Assembly (NCBI GenBank): GCA_905221605.1
Contig: CAJNDS010000225.1
Span: 801,001-865,000 of the forward strand
Length of the DNA stretch: 64,000 nucleotides
Origin: Symbiodinium natans
Taxonomy: Eukaryota; Sar; Dinophyceae; Suessiales; Symbiodiniaceae
Direction of reading: 5' to 3'
Below are positions 1-9,252 of this stretch, one piece after another; position 1 is the stretch's first letter, and the number at the start of each line of letters is the position of its first letter. Both the position numbers and the translations under genes were made by a program. The notes beneath the pieces are model-generated. The model did no database searches. It saw only the letters and a program-made list of their open reading frames with translations, and was not told the DNA's origin.

Positions 1-44
1 ATCTCACTTCCGAAGCCCTCAAATGCTCTGAGGAAAATTGAACA
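1..44 (+). repeat. 3' end of the 5' LTR
   Basis: These 44 bases are identical to 7320-7363 and end in AACA. The rest of this LTR lies before the window. Identity of the two LTR ends suggests recent insertion, although only 44 bases can be compared. Confidence 0.85.
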
Positions 45-57
45 TGGTAGCGGAGCC
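45..57 (+). other. Primer-binding site (initiator tRNA-Met type)
   Basis: TGGTAGCGGAGCC begins directly after the terminal CA of the LTR. It resembles the classic copia/gypsy site TGGTATCAGAGC, which pairs with the 3' end of initiator tRNA-Met. The mismatches may reflect the dinoflagellate tRNA, which I cannot check. Confidence 0.7.
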
Positions 58-349
58 TCCCTAGTGGTGAGCCCCTGCCAAGATAGTGCCCCCAACACGA
101 GGCCCGGGGCCAATCAGGTTTCACCCCATATTTTGGGCGAGCAGTTGTAGACTGGGGCGGACCCTCTACCTGCTCCTAATCCTTACAGTTTTTCATAGGG
201 TAAGACCCAGTGGTTGGGCACCTCCGGAACGGTGTGGCGGATCTTCAATCAGTGCGTGTGATCAGTGGGGTGGTGGCCTTGGGTGGATTTGGCACAGTGA
301 GAGTCGAGCAAGGTATCAACTTTGCTGGCTTCGTGATTGGTTTCGAGGA

Positions 350-1513
350 ATGGAGCCTGGAGTGGCAGGGCTTCACCCGACAGGCTCTCCGCAAGGAAGT
401 CCTGTGGGAAGCCAGGGCCTTGGACCAAGTGCGATGCTTGGACAAGCAATTGGTCAGATGATTGGGTCGCCCCAGGTAGCTGGGAGTCCGACCCCGACAG
501 AGCAAGTTGCAGCAGCAGCAGCGGCTTCAGCCGGACAGGCCATAGCCAGTCAGGCCATGCAAGAAGAGATGGACAGATTGGTCAAGATGAGGTTGGAGCA
601 AGCCTTTGGGAGTGTGTTTGGGAAGGTGATCAGTGCAACGGAAAGAGCAGCCCAGGCTGCAGAGAAGCAAGCCCTTGCCCAGCGGACAGATTCGCTGGTG
701 AAGGCTGTCAAGGTGGATGCCTGGAAACCGACTTCGAGAGAGGAAGAGCTAAGGACTTGGAGAGAGTGGTATTTTCAGTTCAGCACCTGGCTTGTGGCAA
801 ACGACAGTGGCTATGAAGAGGACCTGCGAACCTTGGATCTCGACAGCAAGGTGGACCATGACCTCTTGGACGAGGACCAAGTGCTCAGGTCGCAGAAGCT
901 GTACGGAGTCCTTTGTAGCCTCCTGAAGAACAGACCTCTCATGTTGGTGAGAGGCTTGGCCAAGGAGAAGGCAGGATTGGAGGCTATCCGCTTATTAAAG
1001 CGGGAAATGGAACCGAAAGAGCGGGCCAGGTCACTGGCCATCGTCCGCCAGCTCTCTTCCTGGGAGTTCAAGGATGACAAGAATCTTCATGAGCAGTTGA
1101 TTGCGTATGAGGAGGCGGTGACAAGTTATGAAGCTGCTTCAGGCAGCAACTTTCCAGAAGACTTGGTGCTGGCCACAGTGGTCAATGGGCTGCGAGAGCC
1201 TCTCCGTTCACAAGTTCAACTTCGCATGGGAGCCTCCACGACCTACCAGGAGATAAGACAGTGGATCTTGCAGTACGAGAATGTGAATGCGCCTTGGAGT
1301 ACCTCTTTGCCCTCTACCTCAAGCAAGCAGTACAATGGACAGCAGCCAATGGAGGTGGACCAAATCAAGGGAAAAGGCAAGAAGGGCAAGGAGAAGGGTA
1401 AGCGCAAAGGCAAGTGGGACAAAGGCAAAGGAAAGGACAAAGGAAGCCAGAAAGGATGGCAGCAGCAGCCCCAGAGGATGGAACAACAGCAGCAGCAAAG
1501 GAGGACAGGCTGA
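350..1513 (+). CDS. gag: Gag, capsid part
   Basis: This open frame encodes the capsid half of Gag. The first in-frame ATG is at 350; the frame is open upstream to 86 without an ATG. An Ala/Gln/Gly-rich N-terminus is followed by a helical capsid-like core (residues about 110-310, with RTWREWYFQFSTWL and VNGLREPLRSQVQLRMG). It ends in a Lys/Gly tract (KGKGKKGKEKGKRKGKWDKG) and poly-Gln. It stops at 1513, just before the zinc knuckle, which lies in another frame. The break falls in a CAG/CAA run, which is prone to slippage. It assembles the particle that packages element RNA. The start codon is uncertain because dinoflagellate mRNAs receive a trans-spliced leader. Confidence 0.85.
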   Translation: MEPGVAGLHPTGSPQGSPVGSQGLGPSAMLGQAIGQMIGSPQVAGSPTPTEQVAAAAAASAGQAIASQAMQEEMDRLVKMRLEQAFGSVFGKVISATERAAQAAEKQALAQRTDSLVKAVKVDAWKPTSREEELRTWREWYFQFSTWLVANDSGYEEDLRTLDLDSKVDHDLLDEDQVLRSQKLYGVLCSLLKNRPLMLVRGLAKEKAGLEAIRLLKREMEPKERARSLAIVRQLSSWEFKDDKNLHEQLIAYEEAVTSYEAASGSNFPEDLVLATVVNGLREPLRSQVQLRMGASTTYQEIRQWILQYENVNAPWSTSLPSTSSKQYNGQQPMEVDQIKGKGKKGKEKGKRKGKWDKGKGKDKGSQKGWQQQPQRMEQQQQQRRTG

Positions 1514-2003
1514 CGGTTGGAAAGACAAGAACTGGCAAAGCAGTGGTTGGCAGAAAGGCTGGTCCCAGTCTGGAAAAGGCTGGGGTTCCTATGGCAAAGA
1601 CAACAAGAAGGACAATGGGAAAGGAGGATGCCATATTTGTGGCCACCCCGGCCACTGGAAATCCGAATGCCCCAAAGGGAAAGGAAAGATCCGACAAGTC
1701 GAGGATGGAACGCAGAATGTGAGCAGCAGTGCGTCAGCAACAGGGACTTCGGCGTCTACGAGTGCAACAGCGTACCGCGTGCCGAGTGTGGTCCAGCAAG
1801 TTACAGCCACAAGAGCGGGACCCTTGTCGACGCCGCCTGGGTGCAGGGAGACTGTGGTCTTCGACATGACCGAGGGTGACAGTGAGATGGGAGAGTTTGA
1901 GCTTGACAACCCGAATGTGTTCATGGTGAAAGCAGTGAAGGTCAAGACAGTTGAGCGCCATGCGCTTGATGCAACAGATGATGATGGAGACTGGCTTGAA
2001 TGA
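1503..2003 (+). CDS. gag: Gag, nucleocapsid part with CCHC zinc knuckle (shifted frame)
   Basis: This is the continuation of Gag one frame further on. It starts in a Trp/Gly/Lys-rich stretch and holds a C-x2-C-x4-H-x4-C knuckle (CHICGHPGHWKSEC) at 1629-1670, which binds element RNA. An acidic linker follows and ends at TGA 2001-2003. That stop is in the same frame as pol, so Gag-Pol would need a +1 shift near 1480-1512 and then readthrough of TGA. Either these are two disabling mutations, or expression is recoded. Most copia elements use a single gag-pol frame, so I favour mutation. Confidence 0.8.
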   Translation, partial: GQADGWKDKNWQSSGWQKGWSQSGKGWGSYGKDNKKDNGKGGCHICGHPGHWKSECPKGKGKIRQVEDGTQNVSSSASATGTSASTSATAYRVPSVVQQVTATRAGPLSTPPGCRETVVFDMTEGDSEMGEFELDNPNVFMVKAVKVKTVERHALDATDDDGDWLE

Positions 2004-2015
2004 AGGCCCAGTCGC

Positions 2016-5000
2016 TTGGACCAGGACCTTAGTGTCCCGGCAGCTGGTGTTCAAATGGTGTCACGACAGGCCGCAGCAAGCCCAGTGCACTCGGATGTAG
2101 TGGTTGACTCTGGTGCAGATGTTTCGGTTGCTCCCTTGAAGTTTTCCAGACATGGCGAGGCGACCTCGAGCTCAGGACTGCTCCTTCAGGATGCCCAAGG
2201 ACAGCCAATCTTAGAGAAGTCATCCAGAATCTTGGAGCTTGAGGTTGACACCTTGGAGGGTGGAACTGTCACAATCAGAGAGAAGTTTGCAATTGCCAAT
2301 GTGGGATCTGTCATTGTGAGCCTTGGTCGTTTGATTCGAAATGGTTGGGCACTTGGACATGGAGCTTCAGGTCCATATGTTAAGCAAGGTGGAGCAACTT
2401 TGCCTATCAGGCTTAGGAGAAACACCCTCGTCCTCGCTGCCACCATTTCTGCAATAGCTGCCTTGGATTGTGGAGCTCTTCCCCCTCAAGTAGAAGATGT
2501 TCTGGGAACACCAGGTTGGCATATCATGCCATCGGGCCTCCCTGTCTTGCTGGCATATGGCACCACCGCGGTTCCACTTGAAACAACAGTGTGGAGCCCA
2601 GAGGATTGGGGATGGGTGGCTATTCTAGTTCGAAAGGAAATTTCTTCACGACTACCTGTCCCAGGTGATGTCTGGGTGCACCTAGCCAGCATGACAGCCG
2701 CCGACTATGAAGTTTGCCCAAAGCAAATTGTCGACTTGGACTCGGAACTTGAGGGAAAGCATGATGTTTGCATCTTGTATCATGTGGACGAGTTGCCTTC
2801 GAATCTCCTCTCATGCCCCGGCGAGTATTTTCGTGATCCTGGTGAAGGTGAACCTCCAGTTGGACCTGCGCAACCAGGCATTGCTGATGACTTAGCCGAT
2901 GATGTTGGTGGAGAGCGAGATGTACAAGGTCATGAAGCAGAGCTTGAGCGAGAGGATGAGATGTTCGAAGGAGTGGAATTGTCAGTGGCCACCCCTCTCA
3001 AGACGCTCAAGGACCTTTGCGAAAAGCTTGGAGTGCCCAAGAGTGGTGGCAAGCCGAAAGTCCTGAGGAGACTCAAGGAGCACCGGGAAGTACTTGAAAG
3101 GCAGATGGCAAGCGAAGTTGCAAAGCGGCTCTATGAAGAAGCAGAAAGGCATCCTCAGGCCCTCAAGGCACCAGTTCTACCAAGCCGAGAACAGCAGGAG
3201 CTTCACGCAATTACGCACCAACCTTTTCAGAAGTGGTGCCAAGCTTGCGTGCTTGGCCGCAGCCGGCAGTCGCCGCACCAGGAGCAAGAGGAAACGCAGC
3301 GCGGTGAGGATGAGCCACAGCTTGGCGAAACCAAGGTCGTGCTCCAGATCGACTACTGCTACACGTTCACGGGAAGCAAAGGAGAGTGTGCCGAAGAGGA
3401 AGAAGTGGAACAGCAGCAGCCGCAAGCAGCAGTGGAGGATCCAGGCAGCAAGGAGGAGGAGAGCAAGACCGATTACAGGGACCAGTATGGCCTGAACTTG
3501 GTGGCGGCTGAGTCGACAACGGGATGGATCCTTGCACTCCCAGTCCTAGCAAAGGGAGCTGGGTCGCTGAAGAAGGTCACTGAGGCCCTCACGAGGCTGA
3601 GCATGCAAGCTGGAGGTGGTGATGAAGTTGTCATCCAGGGCGACCCCGAGCCGGCCGTGAAGCAGGTACTCAACAGTGTGGTTGCATGCAGAGGAAAGCT
3701 GGGCCTTCGTACCCGCGTCCCGTGGGCCCCCAGAGGCTCACATGCGTCGAATGGAAGAGCTGAAAAGGCCGTGAGCACCATTCGGCGAGGTGCCCTGACC
3801 TTGAAAGCCCACTTGGAGGAGAGAATTCAGCGAAAGATTGAAGGGCATCTCCCCATGTTCGCTTGGCTTCTTCGCCATGCCTCCTTTCTCCACAACCGGT
3901 TCTTCTGTGGCACTCGAGCCACCCCTGCCTACGAGACAATGTTTGGGAGACGATTTCGTGGCCAGCTCCTCATCTTTGGGGAGAGCTGCATCTTCTACAA
4001 GGCGACAAAGTTCAAGGGAGACCTTCAATGGAGAAAGGGCATCTGGGTTGGATTGAATGAGCGAAATGGTTGCCATGTGATTTTGACCCAGGATGGTGCA
4101 TGTGAAAGCCGGTCGGTGCGAAGAATGCCAGAAGAGTCACAATGGGACGGTGATGCAGTCATCGCAGCTAAGGGATTACCCTGGGACTATGACAACAAGA
4201 TCAAGAGGAAGAGGCCGTTGTATACAGGCCGAGTCCCGCTCTTCCCGGACACTGCCTCCTTGGAAGAATTGGCAAAGGCAGCTGGTCGAGCGGCAGCCGA
4301 GTCCATTGCTGGAGCTCCAAAGCCTCTTGCAGTGGAGTCCTCGAGCTCAAGTTCGGCGTCAGGAAGCCTCTCGTCGGATGGAAGCCCTAGCAGCAAAGCC
4401 AATGTGCCAACAGCAGTTCCGAAAGCCAATGTGCCAGCAGCAGTTCCGAAAGCCAATGTGCCAACAGCAGTTCCGAAAGCCAATGTGCGAGCAGCAGTTC
4501 CGAAAGCCAATGTGCCAACAGCAGTTCCGAAAGCCAATGTGCCAGCAGCAGTTCCGAAAGCCAATGTGCCAACAGCAGTTCCGAAAGCCAATGTGCCAGC
4601 AGCAGTTCCGAAAGCCAATGTGCCAGCAGCAGTTCCGACAACCAATGTGCCAGCAGCAGTCCCGAAAGCCAACGCGCCAGCAGCAGCTCCAAAGGCCCCT
4701 GTCTCAGGGCCGGTGCCCATGGAAACAAGTGGCCGGGTCACAAGGGAAGCCGAAAGACCAGGACCTAGTGATCCACCTGGGAAGCGAGCCCGTCTTCTGT
4801 TGGATAGGCCCGCAGACCAGCGAAGCTTGTACCCTCCAGGGTATGCTGGTGTCAACCAAGTCCATGGCGATGTCCCCACTGAGGAGCTTGCTGAGTGGGA
4901 AAGCTGGTTCGATGAGGTGGAAGAAGTGCTTGAGGCTGAAATTCTCGAGGAGGCATTCGAGGGCGAGACTCCGCCAGATCTGTGCCCTGAGGAGTTGGAG

Positions 5001-7247
5001 AAGATGGACCTGGCGAGCGACTTGAAGGAGGTCACGAGGCTGATCGACATGAAGGCTTTGCGTGAGCCACTCCCTGGGGAGGACTTCTCAGCCTACAGCG
5101 TCCTCACCACCAAGATAGTGAGAGACTGGAGAAAGCGGCCGACGTGGGTGCGGCGCAGCAGGCTGGTGGCCAGAGAATTTCGAACGTGGATGCCCTGGAG
5201 TCAAGAACTCTTTGCGCCGGCGTCAAGCCTGGCAGTCGTTCACGCCATGATGGCGTGGGCGCGCGCGCGCAACTTGGAGCTCGTGACGCTCGACATCAAA
5301 GATGCCTACCTGAATGTCCCCCAGAAGGCCCCCGTAGTCATTGAGGTGGATGCGAGACTGTTTGGGCGACAGCATGTCCAGACCGTCCCCTTCATCCTTG
5401 AGCGCCTCCTTCCAGGGCAAAGAATCGCTGCAAGTGAGTGGTTCCAGTACATGAAGCAAATGCTGGCCGAGGCGGGGATGAAGGGCTACGAGAAAGAGCC
5501 GACGCTCTTCAGAAGTGAAAAGCCTGGTGAAGAACGAGGACTGGTCTTACACGCAGATGACGCCATTCTGGCATCGACGCCGCAAGCCCGTGCCGAGCTT
5601 GTGAAGACGTTCGAGCGGAAAGTGGAGGTGAAGGTGTCTCCACCGATGGTGCGTGAAGGTGACGAGCTGGAATTCCTGAAGAGAAAGTATGTCCTGACCC
5701 AGGATGGCATTGCGATGTTCAGTGGGAAGAAGCACTTGGAAGGCCTCAGCACGGCCTTGGGAGATGTGAAGCCCCGAGACACCCCGGCCGACCAATCCTT
5801 CCTGGAGATCGACAGAACGGATCCTCTTCCAGCAGTGCAAGCCCGGATTTACAAGGAGTCCGTAGGGAGGTTGCTGTACCTGAGCCACACCAGAAGTGAC
5901 ATTCAGTTTGCAGTGTGTGTTTTGGCAAGCAAGATGGCATGCCCAACAAAGGCGTCCTTCAAGTGGTTGCAGCGAGTTGTGGGCTACTTGGTCCGGGTCC
6001 CGAATCTGGGGTTCTTGATGCGAACACCAACAGACAGCGGCTGCTTGGGATATCAGGGGTCCGGGCCATTGGAGCTCGGAGGCAAGCTTATCATAGAGTC
6101 TGTGACCGATGCAGACTGGGCCGGGCACAAGGAGTCACGGAAGAGCAAGACGTCAGTCCACCTCTACATGTCCGGCGGATTGTTGGCCTCGTATGTCCGA
6201 TCCCAACGATCGGTGGCGTTGAGTTCGGGCGAGTCGGAATATGTGGCCATGGTCAGTGGAGGAAGTGAGCTTGTCTACCTCAAGGATTGCTTGAACTACT
6301 TGACAAAGAATGCCTATGACCTGGAGGCAATCATGAGGAGTGACAGTGCTGCAGCCCGTGGAATCAGCCAGAGGATGGGATGCGGGCGTGTCAGACACTT
6401 GGACTGCGCCATGATGTGGGTGCAATCCTCGATCAAGGAGGGTGTTCTCAAAGCCTCCGCCATAGCTGGAGCTCGAAATCCAGCTGATATTGGCACAAAG
6501 CCTCTGAGCTGCACAAAGCTTAGGGAGCTGCTTGGGAGATGCGGCGCCCTTGACGAGCATCTCGAGCCCTATGGCATGGATGAGGTGTCCGCAGCGGAGT
6601 TTCGAATGAGCGTGCGTCAAGTGTCAGCCAGTGGAGCCTTCAATGGGAAGCAAATGAAGAAGATGCTACCTGTGCTTTTGGTGTTGGCGCAGGTGATGGG
6701 AAGCAATGGAGTGGAGATCGAGGGCTTGGGCTTGGCTATGGTGCTTGGCATGGTGGAGGATGCAGCAATTTCATCATTGATTTCTATGACTTCGGTTTTC
6801 ATGATTGGCTGCCTATGGTTTGGTGTACTTTGGGTCATGTTCCGTTTATGCAAGTGGTTTGGCCTGGAGTGCAACTTTCGCATCAGGCAAGGAAAATCTC
6901 GAGCTGAAGCATCATGCCAAGCTGATCTTGGAATGAGCCCAAGAGAGAGAGAGTTCATGCGGGAGTGTCAGAGTCGTGTGGAGTTCCTCACTGAAGCAGT
7001 CCGTGAGGAAAGCAGAGAAAGAGAGCAATGCGAGCAAGCCCTGATTGAAGTGCGAGAAGAGAATCGGCGACTTCGTGCCGAGAATGTACAGATTTTGGCC
7101 AGAGGCCGAATGCCGGAGCGAGTCATCACCAGTCGCTCAGGCAATTCATATCACCTACCCGGATGTCGCTCACTTGAGAACTCGAACTATCTTCGAAACT
7201 ACCAACCTTGTGCTCATTGTGTGCGACCAAGAGTGATTGAAGGGTGA
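2016..7247 (+). CDS. pol: Pol polyprotein (protease, integrase, RT, RNase H) with extended C-terminus
   Basis: The frame is open from 2004; residues are counted from a TTG at 2016, and the first ATG is at 2055. Seen in order: aspartic protease D31-S-G-A; a SAP-like helix pair at 328-362; integrase zinc finger H397, H401, C408, C411, then catalytic D446, D543, E583 (D-x39-E); an Ala/Pro repeat tract at 795-893; RT with LDIKDAYLNVP near 1093 and HADD at 1179-1182; RNase H D1365, E1406, D1443, D1491. After RNase H comes an extra tail of about 230 residues: a strongly hydrophobic segment at 1586-1614, a charged coiled coil at 1643-1699 and a Cys/His motif (YHLPGC...PCAHC) at 1712-1737. It copies element RNA into DNA and integrates it. 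The tail is not standard for copia and its role is unknown. Confidence 0.96.
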   Translation: MDQDLSVPAAGVQMVSRQAAASPVHSDVVVDSGADVSVAPLKFSRHGEATSSSGLLLQDAQGQPILEKSSRILELEVDTLEGGTVTIREKFAIANVGSVIVSLGRLIRNGWALGHGASGPYVKQGGATLPIRLRRNTLVLAATISAIAALDCGALPPQVEDVLGTPGWHIMPSGLPVLLAYGTTAVPLETTVWSPEDWGWVAILVRKEISSRLPVPGDVWVHLASMTAADYEVCPKQIVDLDSELEGKHDVCILYHVDELPSNLLSCPGEYFRDPGEGEPPVGPAQPGIADDLADDVGGERDVQGHEAELEREDEMFEGVELSVATPLKTLKDLCEKLGVPKSGGKPKVLRRLKEHREVLERQMASEVAKRLYEEAERHPQALKAPVLPSREQQELHAITHQPFQKWCQACVLGRSRQSPHQEQEETQRGEDEPQLGETKVVLQIDYCYTFTGSKGECAEEEEVEQQQPQAAVEDPGSKEEESKTDYRDQYGLNLVAAESTTGWILALPVLAKGAGSLKKVTEALTRLSMQAGGGDEVVIQGDPEPAVKQVLNSVVACRGKLGLRTRVPWAPRGSHASNGRAEKAVSTIRRGALTLKAHLEERIQRKIEGHLPMFAWLLRHASFLHNRFFCGTRATPAYETMFGRRFRGQLLIFGESCIFYKATKFKGDLQWRKGIWVGLNERNGCHVILTQDGACESRSVRRMPEESQWDGDAVIAAKGLPWDYDNKIKRKRPLYTGRVPLFPDTASLEELAKAAGRAAAESIAGAPKPLAVESSSSSSASGSLSSDGSPSSKANVPTAVPKANVPAAVPKANVPTAVPKANVRAAVPKANVPTAVPKANVPAAVPKANVPTAVPKANVPAAVPKANVPAAVPTTNVPAAVPKANAPAAAPKAPVSGPVPMETSGRVTREAERPGPSDPPGKRARLLLDRPADQRSLYPPGYAGVNQVHGDVPTEELAEWESWFDEVEEVLEAEILEEAFEGETPPDLCPEELEKMDLASDLKEVTRLIDMKALREPLPGEDFSAYSVLTTKIVRDWRKRPTWVRRSRLVAREFRTWMPWSQELFAPASSLAVVHAMMAWARARNLELVTLDIKDAYLNVPQKAPVVIEVDARLFGRQHVQTVPFILERLLPGQRIAASEWFQYMKQMLAEAGMKGYEKEPTLFRSEKPGEERGLVLHADDAILASTPQARAELVKTFERKVEVKVSPPMVREGDELEFLKRKYVLTQDGIAMFSGKKHLEGLSTALGDVKPRDTPADQSFLEIDRTDPLPAVQARIYKESVGRLLYLSHTRSDIQFAVCVLASKMACPTKASFKWLQRVVGYLVRVPNLGFLMRTPTDSGCLGYQGSGPLELGGKLIIESVTDADWAGHKESRKSKTSVHLYMSGGLLASYVRSQRSVALSSGESEYVAMVSGGSELVYLKDCLNYLTKNAYDLEAIMRSDSAAARGISQRMGCGRVRHLDCAMMWVQSSIKEGVLKASAIAGARNPADIGTKPLSCTKLRELLGRCGALDEHLEPYGMDEVSAAEFRMSVRQVSASGAFNGKQMKKMLPVLLVLAQVMGSNGVEIEGLGLAMVLGMVEDAAISSLISMTSVFMIGCLWFGVLWVMFRLCKWFGLECNFRIRQGKSRAEASCQADLGMSPREREFMRECQSRVEFLTEAVREESREREQCEQALIEVREENRRLRAENVQILARGRMPERVITSRSGNSYHLPGCRSLENSNYLRNYQPCAHCVRPRVIEG
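4398..4694 (+). repeat. 27-bp tandem repeat in pol (11 copies)
   Basis: There are eleven 27-bp units, each coding a nine-residue ANVP[T/A]AVPK motif, with the last three units diverged. The tract sits in the linker between integrase and reverse transcriptase and keeps frame. Copies alternate T and A at the fifth position, suggesting expansion by two-unit steps. The same bases are also open on the opposite strand, as expected for a 27-bp repeat. Confidence 0.95.
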
Positions 7248-7274
7248 TCAGCAGAGCAAAGTGCTCGGCAGATC

Positions 7275-7283
7275 AAGGCGGGG
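7275..7283 (+). other. Polypurine tract
   Basis: AAGGCGGGG lies directly before the TGTTAG start of the 3' LTR, where the plus-strand primer is expected. One C interrupts the purine run. Confidence 0.6.
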
Positions 7284-7363
7284 TGTTAGTACAGCATGCA
7301 CACCCGAAACCCTTAACATATCTCACTTCCGAAGCCCTCAAATGCTCTGAGGAAAATTGAACA
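7284..7363 (+). repeat. 3' LTR, about 80 bp
   Basis: It begins TGTT and ends AACA, a perfect 4-base inverted terminal repeat with the TG...CA ends typical of LTRs. It is bounded on the left by the polypurine tract and on the right by the point where similarity to 1-44 stops. At 80 bp it is far shorter than most copia LTRs, which usually run to hundreds of bases. Confidence 0.82.
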
Positions 7364-8417
7364 AGTTTGGTAGGCCCCTGAGATGGTCGAAAAACACCTT
7401 GTGTTGGGAAAGGACATGATTGCCACCGAAAGCGGCGGCCTAACCAGGCGTGAAATCGAAGGGCCCTCAAGGATATTCGGGTACTTGTCCTCAATGTCAT
7501 CGCCATGAGGCTACCTTAAGCGAGTTCTTTACGTTCTTGTGCAGTGAATGCAAGCATCAGCTATGGGCCCCCAGCTTGCGTATCTTGGGTGTGAGATAGC
7601 GGGTTGTGCTACATGAAAGCCCCGTTTGGGCGCTCCTTCTGCTAGTATATATGCCCTCATGCCCTCATGATGGAAGATGCAATGTTGGCGATGAGCGCAT
7701 GAGCTCATGACTTTTGTTGTAAAACCGAAAGCCCCCCCCTCCCTACCCTAGACCTGAAGGCCCCTTGAAGCCCTATACAGTCAGCTCTCGATCCCGAAAG
7801 CCCTCAACCCTGAACCCTAAACCCTCAACCGCAAGGTGGCGACGTGGGTGGTTGAGCTGTCCTGGCCTCGGATTGCGGAGGGATGTGAGAGTCTCGTGCT
7901 AATCTCATGGCCCCTAGGATATTTGCTGATTTCCCTCATTGGGTATGGACCGATATGGATGTTACTTGGGAAGACTGTTCAGAGGGATTAGAAATCTTGG
8001 CCAGCCTGGTGTTAGATTGCCCTCCTTCTTTGACAAGTGGTATGGGACATCAAGTGGTGCTTTCGGTTTCGGAGAGGCAGAGGGACCGGGCATCTTGAGA
8101 TTCCCACATGAACCCGCTGCCTCTGACATTTTTTGCATGTTTTGCGCCCCTTATAGTGAGATCGGGTCGTCGCATGGCCGTGGCTGTGAGATTTGTGTCA
8201 AGATCAATAGCTTTACAGGTGTACGGATGGCTCTGGGTAAGAACGCATCCCCCTCCCAAGACCCTCATGCCTGCATGCCCTTCCCGTTGATTGCCCCTTC
8301 CTCCCTCCCCCGCCTTCCCTTCCCCACCAAAAAAGGAAGACCCAGCCCCTGCTCTTGAATCCAGCTTCCAACCTCTACAAACTTGGTACAACTTGCGGTG
8401 TTGCAATCTGTGCCGTG
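7364..8417. other. Non-coding stretch right of the retrotransposon
   Basis: No gene was recognised. A short CCCTAAA-like run lies near 7795-7835. Open frames here are short, overlap on both strands and show no motif. Confidence 0.5.
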
Positions 8418-9080
8418 ATGGGGCGATCTTTGACATGCTTTCTGATTCTGGCGGTGGTACTCCTGAGCTGCCGCCTTGAATTGCAGTTTGCCATGCCCTT
8501 CCACGTCAGGGCAAATGCCGAAAAACCATTCATTGAAGCCAACTGCTTCCCTCCCTTAAGGCACATGTCTCAGGTGGAGGGAAGTGGCATGGAAGTCCCG
8601 ATTCTTTTCTATCCGGTGAGCAAGTGCAGAAGCTACAATCCGAAGTACATGAGCAGTTGGTGTCACAGTGATTGTCGGTCTTCGCATCCTTGGCCAGACA
8701 TGAATCTCAGCAGCGATGTCTGCTTAGACATGTGGGACAGGACTGATGGGCCTCAGAAGTTGATCCAGGAGCTTGGCCAAGGTGGTGATTGCCTTCTGGC
8801 ACGTGCTTGTGGGAACAGGCGTGGGAACCGACTGCTGAAGGTTGCAGTGCGGGCCCATTTGACCAGCCTCCGTATTGGCCACGGAGCATGGTGGACCACG
8901 GGAGCGCGAGTGAGAATGCGTCAGATCAACAACCCGAAAGACTTCTGCGCAGGATTTCCTTGGTTGCTGGCCGAGGTAGAGGACTTGCGTGACACTGACA
9001 ATGACCAAGAGTTCAAAGAAGAAGAGCTCAAGTTGCGGAAGTTGATTCAGAAGGCAACCCGACCCAAATCTAGGACATAG
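8418..9080 (+). CDS. Unrecognised open frame, possible signal peptide
   Basis: I do not recognise this protein. The frame is open from 8355; I choose the ATG at 8418 because it puts a typical signal-like stretch (MGRSLTCFLILAVVLLS) at the N-terminus. About 220 residues follow, Cys-rich in the first half (CRSYNPKY, CHSDCRS) and with a charged helical C-terminus (NDQEFKEEELKLRKLI). If real it would be a secreted, ER or plastid-targeted protein, or one exon of a larger gene. It could also be chance: base composition is similar to its surroundings, and no splice partners were identified. Confidence 0.35.
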   Translation: MGRSLTCFLILAVVLLSCRLELQFAMPFHVRANAEKPFIEANCFPPLRHMSQVEGSGMEVPILFYPVSKCRSYNPKYMSSWCHSDCRSSHPWPDMNLSSDVCLDMWDRTDGPQKLIQELGQGGDCLLARACGNRRGNRLLKVAVRAHLTSLRIGHGAWWTTGARVRMRQINNPKDFCAGFPWLLAEVEDLRDTDNDQEFKEEELKLRKLIQKATRPKSRT

Positions 9081-9252
9081 GTTTCTTTTGTGGGCGTTTG
9101 TTGCGAGATTTTCTGGGTTCCCTTCAAGAATCTGGATGGCGGCCACTTTCATTGTCAATGCTGTCAATGCTAGCTAGCTGGGATGGTAATCCCAAATGAC
9201 GAACTGCAGTTTTCCAGTGAGTTGATGTCGCCAACCAGCAATCTTTCGTCCA

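Larger units (their letters stand above)
1..7363 (+). mobile_element. Ty1/copia LTR retrotransposon, left LTR truncated by window edge
   Basis: The order is LTR end, primer-binding site, gag with a CCHC knuckle, protease, integrase, reverse transcriptase, RNase H, polypurine tract and 3' LTR. Integrase before reverse transcriptase defines the copia superfamily. The first 44 bases are repeated exactly at 7320-7363, which fixes the end of the LTR. Pol is intact over 5.2 kb, but gag carries a frame change and an in-frame TGA lies between gag and pol, so this copy may be recently dead, or may depend on recoding. The Lys/Gly-rich Gag tail and Pol layout fit copia elements as I know them from dinoflagellates. 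The 5' target-site duplicate lies outside the window. Confidence 0.96.

Noticed and set aside
4187-5050. Minus-strand 287-residue frame opposite pol
   Set aside because: Shadow of the 27-bp repeat, which is open on both strands; pol is clearly the real gene.
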